A stretch of DNA of 64,000 nt from Pholiota molesta (taxonomy: Eukaryota > Basidiomycota > Agaricomycetes > Agaricales > Strophariaceae), in the NCBI GenBank assembly GCA_014925825.1, contig JACGCK010000016.1, positions 124,001-188,000 of the forward strand. The letters are read 5' to 3'. A program made the translations under genes and the position numbers. Below, piece by piece: positions 11,870 through 24,641 of this stretch. Each line of letters begins with the position of its first letter. Position 1 is the first letter of the stretch. The notes under the pieces are model-generated. The model worked only from the letters and a program-made list of their open reading frames with translations, was not told the DNA's origin and made no database searches.

Positions 11870-14228
11870 ATGGAAGATACCGCATTTGAATACTCAGAAT
11901 CGTCTGCTCTTACCTTCGAATGGACACTAAAGGGCCTCAAGACCCTCTTCGATTCCACGAAAGGAGACAAAAAGTCAAAGGTCACAAAGTCAATTCGCTT
12001 TGGAAACAATCGATGGCAGGTAACTCAGCACTCGCTTGGGGGTAGCTTGAGTATAGCCTGCTAATCTGGACATCAGATCTTGTTCTACGCAAATGCAGGT
12101 CCAACTAAAGAGGGTGCAGAACACGGTGGTTTTGTTAGCTTGTATCTTTCCTGTGAAGTGCGTTATTATTTCAGTAATTTCGGGCGCGGAAATTGATTGC
12201 TCAATGAACTCAGCCAACACCTGAAGAGAAGGAGGCCGCCTTGCCTCACTTTGGAAAGTAAGGAAATATCCATTAATCAAGAGTGCTAGAGTTGACCAGC
12301 GCTTACATTGTAGATGGGTCCGCGAAGGTGTTTATAAATTCAGCTTCGAGCTCCGCAAGTGATTATCGCTATTTTACATCACTGCACTCGATATCAAACC
12401 TCACGGATCATCATCTTCAGCCTTAACAATGTTGGCACATCATACAATTCAAAGGAAGCTCACAACCATTCATTTACTTGGAAGGTTTATTACTTATTGC
12501 TTTTACTTTTTGTCTACAATGATAATAATGCATGAATTCGCAGACTGCAAATTGGGGATGGTGCGTTGCTAATTGCTAATCAATTGCCAAAGAATCTATC
12601 ATTGATCATGCCACTACAGGGCTCAATTCGCCCGACGGATAGTGTATATTATAATTCTATGCCAGTGAAAACCAGCGACGCGTTCGTTATTGTCTGCACA
12701 ATCACATCCTCGCCAGCTAAACCACCAGCATACACAATTCCTCGTCAACCAGTTCCAAGAGCGCTTCTCGATACAGTTGGATCACTTCTGGACGATCCTC
12801 TATATTCTGATGTGCAATTCATTATTCCGAAGCGTGGACAAAGCATTAGCAATGGCTGGAAGATTTGGGCGTCAAAAAAACTACTCAAGCGAGCCGATTA
12901 TTTTCAGACAAGTAGGCAATCTGCACTTACCTTCAATTCATCTAATAAATTAAAAAATATTGATTTTGCAGTGTTCAGCTCAAATTTCGCTGAGGGCGCG
13001 ATGGATCCCAAGGATATCGATCAAACGCCTAGAACCATGACGCGGGACATCAAAAAGAGCCCTCCTCAATTGAATATCCTCCTTGATGAATTTGAGGACT
13101 CGGATAACGAATTTGATGATGGTGATCATCCTGATGCCATGGCCGTCGACAGTTTAGGCAGCTCGACGAATGGGCACGAAGAGGACTCGATGCTCATGCT
13201 AGATTCGCATACAGGAGATTGGGAAGGACTTGATGCTGAAGGGGTTCAATCTACGGATTCGCACGTCTCAAGCACAGAAATTGCTCCCAGCACTAACGTT
13301 CAGGAACCAATTGCTTCCACGGACTCCTCCAAACTGACAATCGTTGTCAAAGATGCCGCATATACAACCTACCGTGCCATGCTTTACTACGTGAGTCAAC
13401 AAAACGATACATCTCCAAAAAATCACTGACAAATAGGTTCATTAGATCTACACCGATAACATTGTTTTTGCCCCACTGTCTTCCTCTTTCATTGGCATGT
13501 CGAGCGATGGGGCCACTGTCGCTCAGGCAGACACTAGTCTCCCTTCAACTCCATCGGAAGGCTCTCAAATACCAAGTGGACAACGTTTCTCTCATCAAGA
13601 CACGGCCCCAATGTCCAGCAGAGCAGATTGGATTAGAGAGTGGATGAGACTCAACCCCGGAAGACCGGCTCCATGTTCCGCTAAATCTATATATCGCATC
13701 GCAGATCGTAAGCTTCCCTATTGTCGTTCTTTGTTTCCAATGGATGGACCGACTCAACCTCGTCAATGGTAGGTTTAGACCTAACGGAGCTGAAGGAACG
13801 TGCCGCAGAGGTCAGACTTATGCGTCCGCCAGTCAAAGGTTTCGTTGTTGACCATACCTATCAAATCCAGCATATCACTAAGTCCTTGACGGTTGAGAAC
13901 ATCGCTTATGAAGTTTTTTCGCCCTTTGCGGCTGCATTTGAAACTATACGCAAGGTGGATTTCTGTTTATTGTTGACATTTTGCATTTTGACATAGTGTT
14001 ACAGGTGGAAATTGATTTCTTCTTGGCTCATTGGCAAGAAATCCGCGCCTCTGATACAATGAAGCATGTGTGGTTGCAAATTCGTAATGGGCGACATCCT
14101 GGATTTGAAGAAGGTTGATATATTTCCATCCTATAGCCTAACTTCTTACTATCGTCTTTTCAGTGTGGCCTGTCATTGTTCAAAGCCTAGAGTTCAAGCC
14201 TTCCAAGAAGTCCAAGAATGGTGAATAA
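11870..14228 (+). CDS. MATH-BTB domain protein
   Basis: This is probably an adaptor for a cullin-3 ubiquitin ligase: the MATH domain would bind substrate and the BTB domain would bind CUL3. The start ATG at 11870 gives MEDTAFEYSESS. The MATH-like part covers the first exons (LTFEWTLKGLKTLF, then NNRWQILFYANAGPT, GGFVSLYLSCE, KWVREGVYKFSFELR). The BTB part begins at about 12790 (LLDDPLYSDVQFIIP, WASKKLLKRADYFQTMF, FSSNFAEGAM). A long acidic Ser-rich insert of about 110 residues interrupts the BTB fold before AYTTYRAMLYYIYTDNIVFA. A second low-complexity loop (13490-13670) precedes YRIADRLDLTELKERA and the C-terminal helices. Exon joins at 12911-12971 and around 13390 keep frame, and the gene looks intact. 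The long loops inside the BTB are common in fungal members. Confidence 0.85.
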
Positions 14229-14381
14229 TGGATTTGCATTGCTTTCAGTGGAACAGTGCCGTTTCGATGTATTCTGTGTATACTACTAATATACCAACCC
14301 GAATGTAAATCGGTCCAATTCATGTAGTAGATATATTTCGTGTACTTTACCAATTCATGATATTCCTTCACTTGTGATACA

Positions 14382-16902
14382 CTAGAACAGCTCAACGGAA
14401 TCATAGACGAAGTTGGACTTAGAAAATATCGCCCGAACTTCCACTATAACATTGATGGCAATTGTGTTGGACCGCTACCAGGGTCCCTAAGAGCAAATGC
14501 GAATGTGGAACTTTCAAAGCACGAATTAGATATCAACTTACCAGCTGGAATAGCGAAATCATCTTCAAAAATAATTACATCAATATATGGAAAGAAATAG
14601 GAAATGCCTCCACTCACAAACTTGATTGAAACCACGCCAAGTTCCACGAGTAACACTGTACCCGTATATTTCAGCTCATAAGTAAGCTTAAAGTTTTATG
14701 TGGTACTTACCCTCGGGAGTTAACATCAGGAGGTGCTAGTAGAGAACCGGTATTAGTAAAAAAAAAAACAAGTGCTTTGAGAATAATATCGTACCTGGAG
14801 GGGCTGACGATGTCCAGGAATTGACCGTATTTGTGGTCTGCCACCCGCGAATGCGGAAGTAGTTCGAATGCGCAAGGTCCGGGCACCTATGAGTTAATGG
14901 TTGGCAACAGCAGGCAAAAATGATTAATACTTATGCATACCGATTTGAGAGGACGATGCTGACCACTCATGGTTGTTGGGTTGTTAACCTGTTGAGGTAC
15001 TGGTGACGGCGTTGTGAATAGTTTGTGAAATTATCCCACCCCTTTGAATTGAGCCATTGGGAAGGATGAAGCAGAGCTCGACCAACGGTGAAAGTGATGG
15101 GACCCCAACTGCTCATTCTGGTATCTGATCTACGGGATGTTGGATATGTTACAAACGTGAATATGTGCATTAATAAATCCACGTACGGGTGCATGGTTTG
15201 AATTTTGTCCGCGTTCAAAAACCTAAACAGTTAGATGTTAAAAAATATTGATAAATGACCATGATTTAGCCAACCCAGCTGGCGTTCCATCAACGGTCCC
15301 TAAACATAAATAAAAAATAAAAAACTTTATGATTCCACAAGAGATTGAACCAAGCGTACCGATTGACCAGATAACTGAAGGCTTATCAACGTTGTGGACA
15401 ACGTGATCGAAGATGTTGTTCCAGCGCTGACAGTTACAGTGCCAGACCCAGCTGCAATTTCGCCCTGATAAAGGGTTACACCATAAGTTCCGGGCTTCAT
15501 CAGGTTTCGAGTGAAGCTGCCACTGTATTGGAAAATCTCAGAAATATCCAATAATTGCACTATACAGAAAGCTTCGACCTACCCAGATCCAGCGATCCAG
15601 TATTGAGCGGCTGAATTCTGTAGAAACCACAAGACTAAGTGAGTATTCGAAGGTACATCGGCATTCACGTCATACATTGAATCCGATTGTCACTGGTTGA
15701 CCAGAGAGTGTGCCAGAGTATGAACCTGTGACTGTGCCACGACCGGATGCAGGAATATATCCTTGAAGTCCAAGGTTGTCCATGAAAGACGTATCGAGGG
15801 ACGCAGAGGGAGCAGAACCGGTAGTGACTGCCATAGCATACCTTTCGACTACATATTAGCCACATAACTAGATAGATAAATGTAAGCTTACGGGCCAAAG
15901 AATCCCGTTCTGTAAGTCTCAGTTTGTTCATGACCTGAATTCATGTACCAATATAACTCCTGTTGAGCCGTTCCTTGATTATTGATGTCTAATAGAAAAA
16001 TTAGAAAGCAGAGCAATAAATAATAAAATAAGTTCTGCCTCGGAAAAATGGACCGCCTGAGGAGCTCTCGTAACCTACGCCAGGAATAATCATATAAACG
16101 CCTACGCCTGAGCCAGTCACGCCATGGACCTGATCTTGAATGAATCGAACCTGACATTGTGCATCTTCAGATATACGTCGCACACCAGGAGTGTGTCAGC
16201 CTACACTTGAGTAGAACTTGGAACGGGTCTGCCCGTCGAGAAGGAAAACATCAGAACCTTCGATAGCTGTTGCCCCGTTGACCTCAGATACTTGTTCTCC
16301 ATTTACCGTTATGCCATTGGGCAGTGCTGATTTTAAAAGGCGTGCAATGAAGCGCAACTCTCCAACGGCTGGTTCAGCAGTTACATATGTTCCGATATAT
16401 AGCGTGTTGATGCCCGATTTCACAATGTAGTAGTGTGTCTAATCCAGTGAGAATGTCAATACCAATTGATTTCGAGTAAGGAATCAAAACTGAAGCCCTC
16501 ACGATGGTACTTGTCTTGATTGTGACTATCGCAATATTATTCGCGACCGAAGATGTTACGGTAGCGGATCCTGATATCATTTATTCAACGAACAATACCC
16601 CTGGTGAAGATTCTGTATAGATGTCGCACCTAAGCCTGAGCTAAGCTGAGTGTGTTCTGACGAATCTTGCAATTGGTTGCCATTGAAAAGGAGGGAGGTG
16701 ATATCGCCATTGGCGGTGTTGACTAGAATGAAAGAATAAACCGCTGAAATCTCAATAAAAAAAGCAGACAGACTGGTTGTAACGAGCCCGCCGCCAGAGT
16801 CAACTACCATATTGGAGCCAGATGTGGTGACTCCAAAAGCAGCAAACGTAGTAGGAATCAGGCCAGGAGCCCGAAAACAGCGAGTCGCAGTATAGAATAC
16901 AT
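14382..16902 (-). CDS. Rhamnogalacturonan lyase, polysaccharide lyase family 4, with multiple frame breaks
   Basis: This encodes a secreted pectin-degrading enzyme that cleaves the rhamnogalacturonan I backbone by beta-elimination. A hydrophobic signal peptide, [14 protein letters not shown], starts at 16902. Conserved PL4 segments follow in order: [90 protein letters not shown], then the fibronectin-like domain ([16 protein letters not shown]) and the C-terminal jelly-roll region ([47 protein letters not shown]). At least ten introns of 45-70 bp are predicted. The frame breaks right after the signal peptide (about 16875) and repeatedly downstream (about 15075, 14960, 14835, and a cluster at 14400-14480), each as one missing base. 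It is either a decaying gene or badly sequenced; the family identity is secure. Confidence 0.82.
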
Positions 16903-17590
16903 GCTAGAAGGTTGAGTTATCCCAGTGGTAGTCTTGTCCTACTTATACCTTGAGAACCGGACAGATATAATATCCTTCTGGCAACCGAATCCTATTTCTT
17001 TAAACACTTGACTTCCCGCAGATTTTACCGGTGTCAAGAAAAGTGCAACATCCGTGAGTCTTAGTATTGAGGAAGCCCGGGAACGCGCGAGTGATAAAAT
17101 AAAGACGTCAAAAAGACTGCAAAAAGTTATGCAATGATTAAAAGAGCAACGTAGAGCGGACAAGCGGGTTTTTTCCTCCGTAAATTGTCCGATAATACGG
17201 GCGTTGGAGCAGTCGAAGAAGATCAAGTCGCTGCAAGCACCACCGCCGTGCTACATGATACCTGTAAGCGGATCAGTCATGTGTTATAAAAAGCTGAACT
17301 CGTGCTCGAACCGAAGGGAAATTATCGACAAAGTGCCTGTATATTCAAAAGCTTGAGAAATAGACCGGCGCTCAAGCATGGGGCTATCTCTATGCAGTTG
17401 GACTTTTCAATGAAAGATGGATCGTCATTTGAGAAGGTGTCATAATTGATCGTCAGCGGCATCGTATGTCCATACCATATCGTGAGGGCGCAGTTTGTTT
17501 TGCAGTGAGCAACGGCAAGTATGGTGGGGTTGAATATCATTTATTCCGCATGAATACGAAAATTGAGACATCCATTCACCAGAATCCGGG
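16903..17590. other. Intergenic region
   Basis: This stretch holds the upstream region of the PL4 gene and the 3' region of the GRASP gene. Open frames here are short and unconvincing. I see no repeat. Confidence 0.4.
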
Positions 17591-19186
17591 CTACTCGACA
17601 CTCGTGAGCGAGCTATGTGAGGTATTCTCTGTGTCTGCGATACTGGCTTCCTCCTCGTCGTGGTTCTCGGGCATGTTATCGTGGGCTTCAGCAAGAGACA
17701 CCCGGGAGCGATTTGTAGGCGATCGAGAACTGAGATGTCCATTCTGACCTAAAAAGCGAGGGGCATAATCTGGGACCAGAGGTGACAACGAATTTGGTTG
17801 GCCTTGGTGTAAGAGATTCCATTAAGTGGGGGCAACATCAAGATTGCGCTGATGAATTACCATTCATCAAGTTTCCTAGAGGGCTGTGGGTACGTGTTGG
17901 AGTAGAATAGCCGTTCGTGGGCGGAAGCCGGCTGAAGCCTGGTGCGTTAGCTCTTGGAGTCGACTCAGCATTTGACGAGCTTTCATGCGATTTGGGGCCA
18001 TGAGCGAATTGAGATGCAGAATGCATAGATCTAGCCTGGACTTCACGGTTCCATTGCTCTTGCTCCTGCTGTCGCCATTCTGCAAGTTGGGATGAACTAT
18101 GCAAGCTCTCCTCCACTTCCGCGTCGGCAGGCACAAATAGATCTTGACTACCATATTCGTCACCATCGCCTTCGTCTTGCAGTTCAGCGGGGAGAGCACC
18201 CGGTACTCGATCTTCTGGTTGAGGAGGAATCCTGTGAAGTAGACCAAACCTTGCAAACGGCAATCGGGCTGCTTTAGATTGTAGGATTTGGTCATTCAGA
18301 AAAAAGACACACCCGAAGACCAACCAAGAAGACCTTCTCCTCCCCAGTGTCTATTAGGAATAAGAACTACTTCTCTTAGGGTGCTGATGGAAAATGGGAC
18401 GCAATGTTAGAATTTGTAAAATGAAGAATTGAATAGAAGTCGACATACTCGAAATCATATGAATATACGTAGACTCTTAAAGGTTTGTCTACATGCTATA
18501 GACGATTAAAATTAGCTTGTAGAATATTCTGAGGGAATGAGAGACGTACAGCATCTACAAGGTCGTAGAAGTCGTTTTCAGCGCTTAAAACGCCTCCTGA
18601 CCAGCCTACATAGACGCGTTAGTGACAAGTGGGCCAAATAATATAGCAGACAATAGACAATACCCAGTATCCAATCTCCCATGGGGACAAGGCCTGCACT
18701 CTCCGCTGGGCTTCCTTCTAATACATCCAGTACATGCCACACGTTATCTGCCGCAGTCTCTAGCTGGCATAAGCGCATACTAAGTCCTAGTAGAGAGGGC
18801 TGCGCATTCGAGGGCGATCGTAAATCATTAGGGCTTATATTTTGCTGGGACCAGACCCTGGAAGGTGTTATTGGGACAACTAATACACCCTTAATTGTTT
18901 AGAAAGAAGGCGGTTGAGAGCAGAACGACGCACCTCGCGTTTGTTTACTCTTGCTATTCCATACCAGCAGGTTCAATGTCCGGTTTTCATGACTTTCTAC
19001 GATCTTTTCAAGCTCAGAAGCGTCGATGGCATTGTCAGATGACAGGGAGTCTCCTTCAAAACCAACAACAAAGTCGAAAAATGGCTCGATATTCGCGTGA
19101 AACGCAGGAGATGAAGGTGTAACTCTGAGTACGTGTAAGCCTTGGTGAGGTGTGTCAGACTGAGATGTGGACTGCCCAGCGCCCAT
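17591..19186 (-). CDS. GRASP-type Golgi reassembly-stacking protein
   Basis: This peripheral Golgi membrane protein acts in Golgi organisation and unconventional secretion. The start at 19186 is chosen because it gives MGAGQSTS, with Gly-2 in an N-myristoylation context; an in-frame ATG 60 bp upstream would bury it. PDZ-like domain 1 is seen in LHVLRVTPSSPAFHANIEPF, DFVVGFEGDSLS and RTLNLLVWNSKSKQTR. Domain 2 is seen in WHVLDVLEGSPAESAGLVP, GDWILGWSGGVLSAENDFY and PLRVYVYSYDFE. After EVVLIPNRHWGGEGLLG the family normally has a GCGIGYG-like turn before LLHRIP. Here the most likely splice gives a different sequence before FGLLHRIPPQPEDRVPG. The C-terminal 150 residues are Ser/Pro/Gln-rich and probably regulatory. 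It is divergent from the Zn2Cys6 gene 2 kb away. Confidence 0.88.
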
Positions 19187-21209
19187 ATTTGAGTAAATGA
19201 GAGAGAGAAGGGGTATTGTTCGATCAGGTATTAGAGGTGCGTCCACGTACGGCGTAGAAATACGGGTTCAAGTCGTCACCGTCCTTACTGTGATGGATGA
19301 ATGCGAGCGTCAACGCCGAATGCCGAGCAGCGCGTTCAAAGGTCACGTTCTATAACCACCACGTGGCATACTGAGGCAATTCTTGCCTAAAGAGGGAAAT
19401 GAAATTCCCGAATAATGATCACCTCCGCTATGATGCATCGAAAATGGAGGACACATGTAGATAGATTATAGCAAGCTATAACTATTTCCGCCTTCCAAGA
19501 TTAAATTCAAACTCTTCTATGTGGCAATGGCTCCAAAGTTGCTAATGATTGTCATTGATTGAAGTATCTGTTTCAACTCTGTTCCATATGCACAGTAATA
19601 TTTCATGCCGCTGTTTTCTGCAAATATTATGTTTGTCATGTATCTCTGTCACATCTTTTTTTTTCTTGCTCGATGTGATATTCCCAAATTATTCAAGTTA
19701 TCTGTCTCCGCCAGTTTCGGACCCGACGACACCTACTCAATATTCGTTTTGAATGCCCTTCAAACTGATTGTGAATATGCTTATATTTAGTGATAATAAG
19801 AATTCTCCTCATATTTTCGCATGCCTCCACGGTGGGTATACTTATTATTTCCATTGTTTATAAGTCATCCATTATTTTGTTTTTGAATATGTCTTCGAAT
19901 CGAGCTTTGAGCACACTGTGCACACTGAATTCTAGATTTGTTATTGATTTCCCTGAATATTGGCGGTCCTTCTAAGTATACTCTTGCATTAAATAACAAT
20001 CTTCAGTCTGAATAAACATCAAGCCTTAAGAGCTTAAGCGCTGTAGCCACGGAAACGACTATTAGCTGGTACTCAGCAAACGGACTCTTCAAATGAAAAT
20101 GAGATTGGATTTTACCGAGGGAATAACTTGAAATATATACTTGTGAGGCTCATATAATTCATACGCGAGAGCGGCATCAGAGATCCAGACTCTGTTGCTG
20201 GGCTCTGCAATCCGATATCCCCTCTGTGGCAGTGTCTTCTATAAATGCGGCAGTGACATTGCTCACAGGATCACCCCCGACGGGTTGGGGAACCTCCTCG
20301 AGGTGAACTTCAAGTTATTTATAGCTCAAGCTTTGCGGTTCACTTGGCGGAGGATTATCGAATCACCTCGAATCAACTATCCAAGGCCAATAATGGCTTG
20401 AATATGCAAAGAGGAGCTCCATAAAATCCGTACAAAAGTATTGTCAAGTCGCCGTCTCTTCCTTTTTGTAGTTGGATGTTGCTCTAGAATTTTCACTCCG
20501 CATCGTAATTGGAACGATCACAAGACCACGAAATTATTCTTACAGCAATAATATGTTGTCACCAGAAGAGGATTGCGTCGGTCAGGCGTCACCTCTACCT
20601 ACATTGTTTGGCCAGAACCGATGCTATTTCTCGTTGACTCCACCTCAACGAGCTGTAGCCAGCAGTACCAGACTCTACTGGTTTATAAATAGGCCCATCG
20701 AGGCTGGTTCGTCCGTTTCATTCACGTGGCACATGGTGGAATACAGTGAAAAACATGAGAACGACGAAAGAGGATCCGCGGAACACTCCCAAAGCATCCA
20801 AGATTTGACAAAAAGCACCGGAATCCTTACGGCAGTATTCAGATGAATAGCTTGATCTGATCAAAACAAGCAGGAAGAGGAAGAGACGAATTGCGCCAGC
20901 CAGTTGGGTCGTGGTGGCCGGGGTTTAACCGCATGCAGCAGCAGTGTATATGTTCTCGTGATATCGATCCATGTTGGGCAACCATGCGCAAACGAAAGAG
21001 AGATGGCTTTACGCCAGAGCACAGTTGTTCTGATCCAGCTGAATATAATCATCGAAAAGAAGTTTTGAGTTGGAAAGCGCCCGGCAGCAAACAAGTTGCC
21101 ACGGGACAACAAACAGGCATTCTGCTCAAAACGAGGGTCTCCCAACCCAGACCAAGCCTTCGCTACCCCACAATCCCTCATATCTAAAATACGCCCCCTC
21201 CACACGATC
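19187..21209. other. Long divergent intergenic region
   Basis: Two kilobases lie between the divergent GRASP and transcription-factor starts. The first part (19400-20200) is AT-rich. An open frame at 20472-20846 has no family resemblance. I see no repeats, RNA gene or transposon ends. It may be an extended promoter of the transcription factor. Confidence 0.35.
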
Positions 21210-24106
21210 ATGCCTGTAGCCCGACCAAAGAAAGAGAACAATTCAGCCACGCCCCCTTCCGACGACGCTCATCTCAAGGAATCTCTCTCCGAAAACAGCA
21301 AGAGCAAGAGAAAGTAAGTCCAAATTCCCCGACGTTTCGCCGGCCTCCTTTCAACCGCGTCGTCCCTCTTCACCCCGCACTCCCCACATCTCTTCCCCCA
21401 CATACTGTCTTCTGATATCCAATTCCCCATGTTATTTGTCTTCTTTCTCCGCGTAAGCCTTTACTGACGTTCTTTTTTGCCAACAGGAGACAATCCCAAA
21501 GTCCGTCTCTCCGACGTTCCCTCTGCCCCTAAGTTGCTTACAATTTCCACAGGCTGCGATGCGTGTAGGGCACGAAAGGTCCGATGCGCCAGGGAGAATC
21601 CAGACGATCCAAAACAGTCTTGCAAGCACTGCATAACTTTGGGCATTCCGTGCACTTATGACTACCAACCGAAAAAGCGCGGCCCTCCAAACCTGTACGT
21701 AGATATGCATCACCAACTTCCATCCACCTAATTGCGGAGCTCCAGCTACCTGCGACGACTCCAAGAAGCGGCTGCCGCTGCTTCAGGGCAACAGCCCTCC
21801 GACAGTCCCCCGCGCGATTTGGATATCGCTGCTTCGCCCATCTCGAACGTTGCCAGCCCCCCACAGAGTATGGTATCACCTAGCATCGGCTCAAAGAGTC
21901 CGCCCACGTTCTTGGAACCCAGTCTCAATCCGCACCCCGCGATCCCGTCTGTTCCGATTCCTCCGTCACGTTATCCTATCGCTGCGGACACCTATCACAA
22001 CCAACATCATTACTCACAACAAAATAGTGTGCCCTCCTCGTCATATAATGGACCACGGTCTTTGGAGTCTAATGGCCACAGTAGTCATCATCCACACGGA
22101 CAACAACAACCTAAGACGGAAGAGCAGCAATCCTATTCGGGATCCCCTTCAGAATCGTTCAGCACATACCCACTGTATAATTGGTCATATAAGCAGCACC
22201 AGCTGCTGCCGGGGCCAGTTCCCACAACGGTACCGCCTCTTTCATACTATTACCGGCCGCGGCGACTGGAAGAAATCGCTCCCAGAGATACGATCTCCCT
22301 GATTATTGCCCTTTTCTTTGACTTTGTCTACCCACTGACACCATGCATCCACAAACCTTCTTTCATGGCTGATCTGCATTCCCGGAGAGAAGAACGGGAC
22401 CCCCTTTTCTTCGCCCTGGTCATGTCGACGGTGGCATCTACTCTGGTGCAAGTTCCTCGGTCGTATTTGCCCATGGAACGACCCGTCGTCAGAAAATTGG
22501 CACAGGTATGTAATTAACACCACATTTTTCTAGTCATTCCTCCTGATTGTCTGTATAGACAGCGCATGAGGCTAGTCGGCATATTACCATTGCTTCTTAT
22601 GATCCTCCGACGTCGATGCACGTTGCCATTCGATACTTGTACGTCTTTTAGATGATCATTTTGACCTGAGTCTTATACGAAATTTTTCAGTGATTGTATT
22701 TATCATTTTTGTGAGGGACACGATGCTACACAACATGCTGCCTTTGGAGAAGCTGCTCACATCGCCGTGACACTTCGCATGCATGAAGAGTTGTCCTATG
22801 ATGGCCTGGATCCCATCGAGTGTGAAGTACGGCGACGCATATTTTGGCTCCTTTTCGGAGGTATATTTGGAATTTTCATGCGCAAACTGCCATATCGGCT
22901 GACGTCTTGCCCTCCAGCCGATAAATCAATGTCCATTCTCCTCGGCCGGCCGATTTGTCTACGAGACGAAGATTGTACAGTACATTTCCCAAAGGAGTTG
23001 GATGACGAATAGTATGTCGCTCAAAACCAACCGATATTATCCCGGACTGATGATATCCTGTCTCTGCGCTTCTCAGTATTACACCCAGTGCTTATTTGCC
23101 GCAGCCTCATGGAAAGACCGCGATAGTCTCGGGTCTAAACTATATTTCAAGGTTATTTGCTCTCCTGGGAGAAATTCTTGTCCGTATTCGGGTTGACAAG
23201 CGGTCACCTCCCCAAGGCCAATTCGCGACTGCCAGACTGGAAGAGGTCCAATCTCTGCACGCCAGAATATTGACGGCTCTCAGTCACGCGCCGGAAGCTT
23301 TGCGTCTGAAGCAATCCGCGAATCAGCCGAATGTGCCCCCCGAATACGGTGGCGCGGGTTTCCGACAGACTACTTTTGCGGAGGTTAAGGACTTCTTTGA
23401 CAACCCCAATGCCTCGCGCGCAAATGCTCTCAACCCGTTCTTGGTTATGCAAGCGAATCTCTACGTCACTCAGGTACGTCGCTACTTTTGACGGTATCTA
23501 ATAATTCGAACTTAATTCTTTTTGACTTAGCAACTCGTCCGCTTTGTTATTGAGCAATACCGGGATGAGCTCCTTGTTGCCCTTCAAGGGAATCTCGATG
23601 AAGTCCAGGTTGCGGAAGACCGAGAGGCTGTCGCGAGTGACCTTCTCAATATCTTGCATAGGTAACTCATTCCCGAACCACACAATATCCCAGCGCTGAT
23701 TTCTTATTTACAGCATCCCAATTCAATCATTGCAACCAACGGCCCAAGTCTGGTGCGTTCAACAGACCGGATATATTAGATGAAACGCTCATAGTCATTC
23801 TAGGTACACAAAGTCAGATTTGTCGCGTCTACATTACTGGACGCGGTGCGCAAGGCCGAGACAGCTCCTGCGTCGGCTGCTCGCGCGCACGCTTATCTAT
23901 GTGAGCAATTCCTTACCTTAACTTTTCGATGCATAGTCTTACTTACATGTTCATACCAGGGGACTTCCTCAGTATTCTCTCAGAAATTGAGAGGAATTAT
24001 CTGTAAGTCTCGTTTTTTCACAAGACCGCTCTTTGGGGCTCATTTGTTAATTAGGTTGGATGAGGACAGGGATGGCACTTCGTCTGGCGATGGTATGATG
24101 GTGTAA
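21210..24106 (+). CDS. Zn2Cys6 fungal transcription factor
   Basis: This is a Gal4-class binuclear zinc cluster regulator acting in the nucleus. The start ATG at 21210 gives MPVARPKKENNSATPP. A basic stretch (SKSKRKRQSQS) leads into the cluster CDACRARKVRC, then CKHCITLGIPC; the linker between the half-sites is longer than usual. This reading requires an intron at 21501-21552 directly upstream of the first Cys; without it the frame stops. A Ser/Pro/Gln/His-rich region (21760-22240) follows. Then comes the fungal_trans middle homology region (FFDFVYPLTPCIHKPSF, RYLDCIYHFCEGHD, TLRMHEELSYDGLDPIECEVRRRIFWLLFG, MSILLGRPICLRDEDC). Later exons run to the stop at 24106, and all joins keep frame. The layout is that of XlnR/CtaA-like regulators, but the target genes cannot be told from the sequence; the neighbours are unrelated. 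Confidence 0.9.
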
Positions 24107-24641
24107 AGGGACTCGATTTCTGCTATCTTATTTTGTCTGTTTTCCTACATGTGCGCATCGCTCGATTTCTGAGCCCACCATAATTATCTATTCATTCAAC
24201 TTTATTTTTCTAGTATACCCGTTGTCCTTGTGTATTGCTGACCGTTTACTCTAACTCTTTTCACAATGTAGCTTTCAAAGGAATACTCTCACAAGTAGTT
24301 ATTCAGTGTTTTATGACTCTTAATGTACTATGAACTTTCATGATGATGAATTAAATACCGCGTGTTAGGATGGCTGCGCCCCTCACCTGCTATAATACTT
24401 ATTGTGTGTACCTCCTAGTAATAAATGATGCAGGTATCGGAATCAGCCGAAGGTTGATGGACGCGTCTCGCAAATTGGATGTGGCACACTTGCACATACT
24501 TACGCGCTTCACCGTCACTAACATCCCTACATTCATTTTACCGACAATTTCTCGAGCTCGTAACTCTACTCCAGTATTTGGGTTCTATACCTCGTTAAAT
24601 TCTCCAAGTTGTGACCCGTGAAAATACCCGCAAAAGTCCCT
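24107..24641. other. Intergenic region
   Basis: This AT-rich spacer lies between the transcription factor stop and the AOS1 start. It presumably holds a terminator and a promoter. No gene is seen. Confidence 0.4.

Noticed and set aside
20472..20846. Open frame of 124 codons on the plus strand
   Set aside because: It has no family motif, no intron context and unremarkable composition; I take it as chance in a long intergenic region.
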